Shown here: piece by piece, positions 1 through 5,637 of the stretch
Layout: every line of letters begins with the position of its first letter
How positions within the stretch are numbered: the first letter of the stretch is position 1
Assembly (NCBI GenBank): GCA_030671465.1
Contig: DAOVIP010000129.1
Coordinates: 1-6,124, forward strand
Source: Candidatus Aminicenantota bacterium
GTDB lineage: Bacteria; Acidobacteriota; Aminicenantia; UBA2199
Reading direction: 5' to 3'
Length of the DNA: 6,124 nt
Made by a program: the position numbers and the translations under genes
Notes under the pieces: generated by a model
The model's input: the letters and a program-made list of their open reading frames with translations, nothing else
The model's database searches: none
Told to the model about the DNA's origin: nothing

Positions 1-232
1 AAACCATGAACCAAAGCAGGCATTGGTCTCTGGCCCCAGCGGATACGAAATAATTGAAAAAATCATATCAAGGGCCAAAGAATATTTGAAACCAACAGGG
101 AAACTGCTGATTGAAATCGGATACCAGCAGAAGCCGGTAGTCGAGAAATTACTGATGGATGCTGACTTTCATCATATAGATTTTATAAATGATTACAGTC
201 AGATTCCACGGATTGCCTGTGCACAACCATGA
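1..232 (+). CDS. prmC: PrmC, release factor glutamine methyltransferase (C-terminal part, 5' end outside window)
   Basis: PrmC (HemK) uses S-adenosylmethionine to methylate the glutamine of the GGQ motif in peptide chain release factors RF1 and RF2, which makes translation termination efficient. Only the last 76 codons are visible, in the frame starting at base 2. They begin NHEPKQALVSGPSGYEII, which fits the family pattern EP..AL..G..G found just after the catalytic NPPY motif. They continue with the typical LLIEIGYQQ strand and end with an IPRIACAQP strand resembling the usual final 'D..g..R' segment. The NPPY motif, the SAM-binding motif and the N-terminal domain lie off the left edge. An internal TTG at 23 is not the real start, because the homology runs upstream of it. 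The stop TGA (230-232) overlaps the ATG of the next gene, so the two are probably co-transcribed and translationally coupled. In many bacteria prfA lies upstream, but that cannot be seen here. Confidence 0.88.
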   Translation, partial: NHEPKQALVSGPSGYEIIEKIISRAKEYLKPTGKLLIEIGYQQKPVVEKLLMDADFHHIDFINDYSQIPRIACAQP

Positions 233-1608
233 GAACACTTTTATTAAATCCTTACATCCATGACTTTACCGCCTTCGATTTATGGTTGAGGCCCATTGGG
301 CTTCTATATATCGCCGCTGTCTTAAAAAAATATACGGATTGCGAAATACACTGGATCGATGTTCTGGACCGATTTCAGGACCTGAAAGGAAGTGAAACCA
401 AATCAAGTGAAGACGGAAGGGGAAAATTCCATCAGGAAATCATTGAAAAGCCAGAGATTTATAAACAAATTCCCCGTCATTATTCCAGATACGGAATGCC
501 GGTTAGCCTTTTTAATGAAAAACTGGATCAACTGCCGGATCTCGATTTTATTTTTATAACCAGTCTCATGACCTACTGGTTTGATGGGATTATTTTTTCC
601 ATTGAACATTTGAGAGAAAGATTCCCCAAAGCCAAAATCATTCTGGGAGGAATATTGCCTACCCTGCTTTCAAGAAAAATCAAAAAAAACATCCGGGTTG
701 ATGATATCATTGAAGGGTATGGCGAGGGTCAGGTTCTGGAATACCTGAAAAAAAACCAGGTTCACTGTAATGACCACCCTGATTTCTCAAAAATCGACAA
801 CATCCCCTTTCCAGCCTACGAGTACTTATCCAGTCAACGGATTCTCCCTTTATTGACCTCCAGAGGCTGCCCCTATCAATGTACCTATTGTGCTACCAAC
901 CTCTTGAATCCCGGCTTCTTTGAAAGATCCAGCCCCAACATCATTCGGGAAATAAACACCCTGGTTGAGAAATACAGTCCCGAACATATGGTGATATTTG
1001 ATGATGCCTTTCTGGTCAATCAACAGAATCGATTCCAGAGAGTATTCAGTGAAATCAAGAACATATCCGGAATAAAATTTCACACACCCAACGGTCTTCA
1101 TGCCAGGGAGATCAAACCAGAAACTGCGGATCTTTTATTCAAGTCCGGATTTAAAACCATCAGACTCAGTTTCGAATCCATCAAAGCTGAAATCCTCAAG
1201 AGGAGTTCTGATAAGGTGAACATCGAACAAATGTCCCGGGCAATTCAAAATTTGGAAAACGCCGGATACCGGCGGGGAGAGATTGAAGTATACTTGCTAT
1301 TCGGCATAAACGGACAGACCCGGGCAGACCTGCACGACACCCTGCTATTTATGGGAGACCTGGGTGTCATTCCCCGTTTATCCTATTTTTCTCCGGTGCC
1401 GGGTACCATCGATTACCTGAATCTCCAACAACAGGGGATTTTATCCAGGGATCTGAATTTATATGAAACCAACAAAACCTATTTTGTCTACCAGAAGTCA
1501 GGATTAACCGAGTCAGATATCCATCATATCAAAGAGTTAACCAATCAAATTGTCTATTCAAACCGAGAAATTTCACCCGATTGGAATGGTGGGAACTGGC
1601 CAGACTGA
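229..1608 (+). CDS. B12-binding-type radical SAM protein, substrate unknown
   Basis: This complete 459-residue protein has two recognisable parts. Residues 1-200 form a cobalamin-binding-like Rossmann fold, with the opening strand MRTLLLNPY, a TSLMTYWF segment at 111-118, ILGG at 138-141, a GYGEG turn at 163-167 and the linker 'IDNIPFPAYEYL'. Residues 205-440 form a radical SAM core with the cluster-binding CxxxCxxC motif at C214, C218 and C221. The core also shows an IRLSFES strand (311-317), a LFGINGQT segment like the usual 'fGlPGeT' (357-364), and SPVPGT (388-393). Proteins of this class bind a 4Fe-4S cluster, cleave SAM to a 5'-deoxyadenosyl radical, and often use cobalamin for methylation or ring chemistry. 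The classical DxHxxG cobalamin ligand motif is absent, as in many relatives. A charged stretch at 50-95 (GRGKF at 63-67, RYGMP at 87-91) separates parts of the first domain and may mark a subgroup. The start overlaps the prmC stop as ATGA, and no Shine-Dalgarno sequence is seen. The 3' end overlaps the convergent hydrolase gene by 55 bases. The substrate cannot be deduced from the sequence. Confidence 0.87.
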   Translation: MRTLLLNPYIHDFTAFDLWLRPIGLLYIAAVLKKYTDCEIHWIDVLDRFQDLKGSETKSSEDGRGKFHQEIIEKPEIYKQIPRHYSRYGMPVSLFNEKLDQLPDLDFIFITSLMTYWFDGIIFSIEHLRERFPKAKIILGGILPTLLSRKIKKNIRVDDIIEGYGEGQVLEYLKKNQVHCNDHPDFSKIDNIPFPAYEYLSSQRILPLLTSRGCPYQCTYCATNLLNPGFFERSSPNIIREINTLVEKYSPEHMVIFDDAFLVNQQNRFQRVFSEIKNISGIKFHTPNGLHAREIKPETADLLFKSGFKTIRLSFESIKAEILKRSSDKVNIEQMSRAIQNLENAGYRRGEIEVYLLFGINGQTRADLHDTLLFMGDLGVIPRLSYFSPVPGTIDYLNLQQQGILSRDLNLYETNKTYFVYQKSGLTESDIHHIKELTNQIVYSNREISPDWNGGNWPD

Positions 1609-2249
1609 AGATTAAGTTTGTTCAAATACGGGATTAAAACCTCTTTCCAGGCCCTATAACCCCTGGGGGACAGATGAATACCATCATTCGTAAAATCGGC
1701 CATGAGTCCGGTTTTTCCAGAGAGGCTGCCATTTACATCAATAAAATCAATTTGATTGTTTTCAGCAAACTCTTTTAAACGGCTGTTCAATTCCTCAACC
1801 TGGCAGTTGATTTCCACGGCTTCAAATATCGCTGAAGAAACAAAAAGGGTTGATTGAATCACCGGTTTTATTCGGTTTCGAATTAGCTTCTGTATCAGGG
1901 AAATGTAATTTTCATATATCTTCTCAACTGCAAATCCCTGAGAAAGATCATTGATGCCGCCCATTATGAAACAGTATTCCGGTTTCATGTTAATAATCTC
2001 ATCCAGGCGTTTTAGCATATCTCCGGTGGTATTTCCGTTTATTCCCCGGTTGAGGACATCGTTTCTGTTCAGTAGAATTCTCCAGTTGGTTCGGAAGGTA
2101 ATGGAATCACCCAGCATGACAATCTTCACCGATTGAACCGGAGTCGATTCAAGCGATTGTTTGGTTGATGAATTCATATCAAATGAAACCAGTAAATAGA
2201 TAGAAACCATTAGCAGTAAGATAAAAATCAATCCGAAGAGTTTGCTCAT
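1554..2249 (-). CDS. Membrane-anchored SGNH/GDSL-family hydrolase (esterase/lipase-like)
   Basis: The protein is 231 residues if started at the ATG at 2249. It carries the SGNH blocks in order: block I MLGDSIT with nucleophile S49, block II around GINGNTTG with G69/G72, block III MGGIND with N100, and block V DGIHLS with D189 and H192. These give a complete Ser-Asp-His triad and the oxyanion-hole residues. Family members are esterases, lipases, thioesterases, platelet-activating-factor acetylhydrolase-like enzymes or carbohydrate deacetylases; the substrate cannot be read from sequence. Residues 4-23 (KLFGLIFILLLMVSIYLLV) are a hydrophobic segment after one lysine, with no lipobox cysteine. 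This suggests an N-terminal signal anchor with the catalytic domain in the periplasm or outside the membrane. The frame stays open up to an ATG at 2327, but that start would overlap the exonuclease by 70 bases and place 26 polar residues before the membrane segment, so 2249 is preferred. It begins 8 bases after the exonuclease stop, which suggests an operon. The last 55 bases overlap the radical SAM gene. Confidence 0.87.
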   Translation of the reverse strand: MSKLFGLIFILLLMVSIYLLVSFDMNSSTKQSLESTPVQSVKIVMLGDSITFRTNWRILLNRNDVLNRGINGNTTGDMLKRLDEIINMKPEYCFIMGGINDLSQGFAVEKIYENYISLIQKLIRNRIKPVIQSTLFVSSAIFEAVEINCQVEELNSRLKEFAENNQIDFIDVNGSLSGKTGLMADFTNDGIHLSPRGYRAWKEVLIPYLNKLNLQSGQFPPFQSGEISRFE

Positions 2250-2257
2250 GGGGATAT

Positions 2258-2962
2258 CTATTGATGTTTCAGTTGCAGGGCCTCTATTTCCGAAACTGAA
2301 ATGTTGTTCTGCAGGCAATTCATACACTGATAGTATTTATCAAATCCATCCCGGTACCTGGGCCTGAATTTATGGAAAGTGTCCTTTCGGCAATGGTTGC
2401 AATAGACCCGGTAACCACTCTTTTGCCAGCCAGGATCATCGATAATTCCTCGCTTGGACACACACCAGTCCCACACCATCCTGCAAGCCCGGCAATCCGA
2501 AAGGGCTCGGTGTTGCCCACCCAGCTCTTCAATTTTTCTTCCGGTTGCCACATTAAAGGCTTTGGAGAGGGGAAACCTTTTGCTGGAAAAAAAACCTTCC
2601 AGTTCTTCATATATATAAATGAATTCCTTCATGCAGCAAATGACATCCATATGGGCCCAGATATCTTCAGGGAAAAATCGGACATCAAATTCAGCATTGT
2701 AAATAATGATTTTGCCAACCGACTGAAAGATGGCCCGTATATCTTCCATTACATCCTCCAATAATGGGGCATCTTTGACCATATCCTCATGAATTCCGTG
2801 GATACCAATTACCCGCTCCGGTATTGGTTTCTGGGGATTTATTAGGGTATTTATTAAAACCGTATCTGAATGATCAATGATTGCCAGTTCAACAATCTTA
2901 TCTGCAGGAGGATGTAAACCGGTTGTTTCCGTATCCAGAAAGACAGTCAATTTCTTGCTCAT
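2258..2962 (-). CDS. DnaQ-like DEDDh 3'-5' exonuclease with C-terminal zinc ribbon
   Basis: The protein is 234 residues. Residues 1-170 form an RNase T/DnaQ-type exonuclease domain: ExoI FLDTETTGL with D10 and E12, ExoII YNAEFD with D93, and ExoIII QHRALSD with H151 and D156. All metal-binding and catalytic residues of the DEDDh class are present, so 3'-5' exonuclease activity on DNA or RNA is expected. The family includes the proofreading epsilon subunit of DNA polymerase III, RNase T, ExoX and several repair nucleases. Residues 184-217 add a second unit with CxxC pairs at C188/C191 and C213/C216, separated by a basic, aromatic stretch rich in R, Y and F. This looks like a four-cysteine zinc ribbon that may bind nucleic acid. 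The zinc ribbon is not part of epsilon, and I see no obvious clamp-binding motif, so I do not assign dnaQ; an accessory repair or RNA-processing nuclease is as likely. The gene starts 102 bases after the priA stop and is followed closely by the SGNH hydrolase. Before the ATG there is only a weak GGA-type ribosome site. Confidence 0.87.
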   Translation of the reverse strand: MSKKLTVFLDTETTGLHPPADKIVELAIIDHSDTVLINTLINPQKPIPERVIGIHGIHEDMVKDAPLLEDVMEDIRAIFQSVGKIIIYNAEFDVRFFPEDIWAHMDVICCMKEFIYIYEELEGFFSSKRFPLSKAFNVATGRKIEELGGQHRALSDCRACRMVWDWCVSKRGIIDDPGWQKSGYRVYCNHCRKDTFHKFRPRYRDGFDKYYQCMNCLQNNISVSEIEALQLKHQ

Positions 2963-2981
2963 CTACTTTTTTCCATAAAAA

Positions 2982-3009
2982 ATTTTATCACAAGTCGCAA
3001 TTATTTAAA
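2982..3009 (-). promoter_or_regulatory. Possible promoter for the exonuclease-hydrolase pair
   Basis: The 102-base gap between priA and the exonuclease is the only sizeable noncoding stretch in the window. On the minus strand it contains TGATAAAAT (2990 to 2982), which matches an extended -10 element (TG-N-TAAAAT, 5 of 6 bases of the -10 consensus). A weak -35 (TTTAAA, 3009 to 3004, 4 of 6) lies 16 bases upstream. Transcription would begin near 2975, giving a short leader of about a dozen bases before the ATG at 2962. The region is AT-rich, so chance matches are likely, and the sigma-factor consensus of this organism is unknown. Confidence 0.3.
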
Positions 3010-3064
3010 ATCTTTACCTGTTCTCCAACCCTTATTTCAGAACATGTCTGCAGATAAAATTGCC

Positions 3065-4954
3065 TCAGGTAAGCAATACCTGCAAGCTGACATTTTTCAT
3101 CTCCAGAAGTCCTGACCCAATCAGTATCTCCGGATGCGAATGGATTTCCATTTTCCCTTTAAATTTACCTCTGATTTTTTGTCTTGAAATCAGGTATACA
3201 TGATTGATATTCAAGGTTAACTTGAATCGGGTATAGATTTCCCTCATTTGAGCACCCAGGCTGCGCAGGTCACTGGATCTGACTTCCAGTGAATATACCT
3301 GATAATGAGGAGGCAATAAAAACCACTTTCTGTATTTTAGCTCCCTTAGAAAAAACGCACTTTCCTGTTCAATCAACTTCAAGGCATAATGAAAATGAAA
3401 TGTTGAAAAGATATGAATTACACCAGCATGTTTAACCAGTTCCTTCAATTCTGAAACCATTGAAAAAATCATTTCACCGGTATTGTATTCATTCATGTTG
3501 AAAACCGATTCCGGTCGATGGTATACAATGGAATCAAAAAGATTTTTAAAAAAAGGATTCACCAGTACGGGAGTGGCAATAACGATCCGGTTTTTCTCAA
3601 TCCGATCAAGAACAGAGTTGATATCCTTCATATCCTCGGCAGTAAGGGTTAAAATACCACTTTCAGAAATCTTTTTTTTAACAATTTCTTTCATACTGGC
3701 AATACTCGGATCCTTTACTTCCATCAATTCATCTGAGCACACAGAACATTTCCGAAAATGTTTTTTGTTTAAATCACAACGGGTACAGTTGATATTAAAT
3801 TCATGTCTTACGGTTAATATTCCTCCGCAGGATGGACACTTCTGGATTTTTTTGCACTTTTGACAATACAGAAAAACAGATGATTTTTTTTTATTTATAA
3901 TAATCAGTATTTTCTCATTCTTCATAAAACGGTTTTTCAACCATTCTATCAAGGGGTCAGGTATTCCTTTCTCCTTCCGGGGAATAGAACTGACCTCAAC
4001 CTTAATACCTTTGTCTATCCTTCTGTCTTCAATTTTAACCTCCGCCTGTTTTGAAAAAATCCTTGAGGTAAAGGTTGAAAAACCCTCGATCAACGGAATT
4101 TCATATTTATCGGAACGGATCCGGGCAATATGATTGAGGTTAAAATCCGTGTAATGGCTTTTTTGATGGGTAAACGATCCAGCTCTTTCGGAAATCACAC
4201 AACCCAGATTTTCAATGGGGAGCATTATTGCTGATAATCCCCCTATCAAAACACCTGATTCACCTTTAGCATATCGATACCATATTTGCTCTCTCCGGGA
4301 GATGGGTACCTGCGAATAATACAAATCCGAATCCCGGATGTTCTTTACCCAAAACTCGGCTGTCCAGCGATCCGGGACCGTGATCAATACAGATTGATCT
4401 TTTCTTTTGTAGGAATCGATTATTTTACTATACACATCGAGTCGGTCATATGAGATCACAAATCGGTTTTCTGCGCTAAATTCCGGCACTGAAACCTGCT
4501 GATGACTCCCGGGCAGTTCGGAGTACCCATGTTTATAAAAAAAATGAATGGGTTCTTCCTTTGAAAGTTGTTCGGCTTCCGAGAGACTCAGATGTTTGAA
4601 ATTTTTAATTTCATTTTCCTTCTTATAAAACAGGTTCTGAGTTGATTTCTGTCGGGGAGAAAGCGAATAATCCAGTATCAAGCCCCGCGAAGAAAAATAT
4701 GAATCCGATACTGTGCTGGCAAAAGAAAAGTAGGTATCGGAAACAGGATTCTCATCGATAACTCCAACAACCTTTTTTACTTTCCCAGTATACCCAGATT
4801 TATTTTTGACCACCCAACCGGTGATCAAACGTTTGCCAAAGGGAATCACAATCCGCTTTCCGGGTCCGATATCATTGGCATTTCCTAAAAATTCATAGGT
4901 AAATTGTTCAAAAATGTTTATGGAGAGCGATACCTGAATCCGCATTGCACTCAT
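3065..4954 (-). CDS. priA: PriA-type primosomal protein N' lacking helicase motifs (probable pseudohelicase)
   Basis: PriA recognises abandoned replication forks and D-loops and starts reloading of the replicative helicase. This 629-residue protein is shorter than the roughly 730 residues of E. coli PriA. It keeps the N-terminal 3' DNA-binding domain (residues 5-100, with PGKRIVIPFGKR at 31-42 and GWVV at 46-49) and the zinc region with all eight cysteines (C364, C367, C373, C376, C390, C393, C403, C406). It also keeps the LLPPHYQVYSLEV segment (546-558) matching the family's 'YPPf' start of the C-terminal domain. The ATPase core is degenerate: the GxTGSGKT position near 167-172 reads ISYDRL, the DEEH box reads SERA (255-258), 'GTRSA' reads GGLSA, and the late motifs including the GRAGR arginine finger are unrecognisable. 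The frame is uninterrupted, so it is not a simple pseudogene. Pseudohelicase PriA proteins are known in Actinobacteria and Deinococcus. The start ATG overlaps the glycosylase stop as ATGA; a second ATG at 4945 is also possible. The assignment to PriA is firm, but its activity is inferred. Confidence 0.85.
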   Translation of the reverse strand: MSAMRIQVSLSINIFEQFTYEFLGNANDIGPGKRIVIPFGKRLITGWVVKNKSGYTGKVKKVVGVIDENPVSDTYFSFASTVSDSYFSSRGLILDYSLSPRQKSTQNLFYKKENEIKNFKHLSLSEAEQLSKEEPIHFFYKHGYSELPGSHQQVSVPEFSAENRFVISYDRLDVYSKIIDSYKRKDQSVLITVPDRWTAEFWVKNIRDSDLYYSQVPISRREQIWYRYAKGESGVLIGGLSAIMLPIENLGCVISERAGSFTHQKSHYTDFNLNHIARIRSDKYEIPLIEGFSTFTSRIFSKQAEVKIEDRRIDKGIKVEVSSIPRKEKGIPDPLIEWLKNRFMKNEKILIIINKKKSSVFLYCQKCKKIQKCPSCGGILTVRHEFNINCTRCDLNKKHFRKCSVCSDELMEVKDPSIASMKEIVKKKISESGILTLTAEDMKDINSVLDRIEKNRIVIATPVLVNPFFKNLFDSIVYHRPESVFNMNEYNTGEMIFSMVSELKELVKHAGVIHIFSTFHFHYALKLIEQESAFFLRELKYRKWFLLPPHYQVYSLEVRSSDLRSLGAQMREIYTRFKLTLNINHVYLISRQKIRGKFKGKMEIHSHPEILIGSGLLEMKNVSLQVLLT

Positions 4955-5637
4955 GAACTGGATGCTTCTTTAACGATAGACAGTACTTTTTGCATATCTT
5001 CCCATACATTCCATTTGACTTTTGAAATTTCTGACAGGAGACGCTGACGTAGGATATAGGAAGGATGGAAAGTCGGAATAACCGGAACCCCATTGAATTC
5101 AAAACGCTGTCCCCGAACTCTGGAAATGGAATACTGGCCGCCCAGAAGATTTTCCAAAGCAACTTTTCCCAAACATACCAATACCTTTGGATTCAATACT
5201 TCAATCTGTCGCTTTAAATACGGCAGACAGGCATCCACTTCATCTTTCAGGGGATTTCTATTATTGGGAGGTCTGCACTTAATGATGTTTCCGATAAATA
5301 CCTGCTCCCGGTCATATCCCATTTTTTTCAACACTTTATCCAACAACTGCCCGGCCTTGCCAATAAAGGGCCGGCCAAATCTGTCCTCTGTCTCCCCCGG
5401 ACCTTCTCCGATAAAAAAAATATCTGGTGACAAATATCCTTCTCCGGGGACGTAATGGAGTTTGGTTTTATGTAAATGACACTTGGTACACTGTTTGATC
5501 TCATTATGGATTTCGTTCATGAGCAGGCCCGGATCATCGGCCTGAACTTCTAAAAATTCAACTCCGATTTCTCGGTAGAATTCCAAAACTTCTTTCAATT
5601 GGTCCTGTACATGCGGATGAATTTGTAATTCTTTCAC
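4951..5637 (-). CDS. Family 4 uracil-DNA glycosylase with 4Fe-4S cluster (GTG start)
   Basis: This enzyme removes uracil from DNA, produced by cytosine deamination or dUTP misincorporation, as the first step of base excision repair. The 228-residue protein has the family 4 (UDGa) layout. Four cluster cysteines are in place, C50 and C53 (QCTKC) and C121 and C137 (IIKCRPPNNRNP followed by DACLPYL). The active-site motif is GEGPGETED (77-85), then GRPFIGKAGQLLD (88-100), and the HPSY motif has H191 (190-194). Residues 1-45 form an extra acidic helical N-terminus before the first cysteine pair. It starts at GTG (5637-5635), whose GTGA overlaps the coaB stop, so translation is probably coupled to the CoA gene. 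A later in-frame ATG (residue 40) would still keep the core, but the coupled GTG is favoured. The gene ends in an ATGA overlap with priA, so coaB, this gene and priA very likely form one transcript. Older annotations may call such proteins 'phage SPO1 DNA polymerase-related'. Confidence 0.93.
   Translation of the reverse strand: MKELQIHPHVQDQLKEVLEFYREIGVEFLEVQADDPGLLMNEIHNEIKQCTKCHLHKTKLHYVPGEGYLSPDIFFIGEGPGETEDRFGRPFIGKAGQLLDKVLKKMGYDREQVFIGNIIKCRPPNNRNPLKDEVDACLPYLKRQIEVLNPKVLVCLGKVALENLLGGQYSISRVRGQRFEFNGVPVIPTFHPSYILRQRLLSEISKVKWNVWEDMQKVLSIVKEASSS

Noticed and set aside
1648..1674. CCAGG / CCTGG inverted repeat with a ten-base loop just after the radical SAM stop
   Set aside because: It lies inside the hydrolase coding sequence, has a short stem and is not followed by a T-run; likely chance.
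2372..2764. 130-codon open frame on the plus strand, opposite the exonuclease gene
   Set aside because: It is the antisense shadow of a gene with all DEDDh motifs; the translation shows no recognisable domain and no upstream signals.
2258..2962. Calling the exonuclease the DNA polymerase III epsilon subunit (dnaQ)
   Set aside because: The DEDDh motifs are shared by many nucleases, and the C-terminal zinc ribbon in place of the polymerase-binding tail argues against a confident dnaQ label.
3019..3044. Possible hairpin TGTTCT / AGAACA with a 14-base loop downstream of priA
   Set aside because: Stem of only six weak pairs, large loop, and no T-run directly after it on the minus strand; not a credible intrinsic terminator.
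3483..3863. 126-codon open frame on the plus strand, opposite priA
   Set aside because: Antisense of the zinc-domain region; composition looks like a complement of lysine-rich coding sequence and nothing supports expression.
3065..4954. Reading the degenerate priA as a pseudogene
   Set aside because: The 629-codon frame is uninterrupted, coupled to its upstream neighbour, and keeps all eight zinc cysteines at family-like spacing, which fits a functional pseudohelicase better than decay.
5093..5455. 120-codon open frame on the plus strand, opposite the uracil-DNA glycosylase
   Set aside because: Shadow of a well-conserved gene; no domain or start signal seen.
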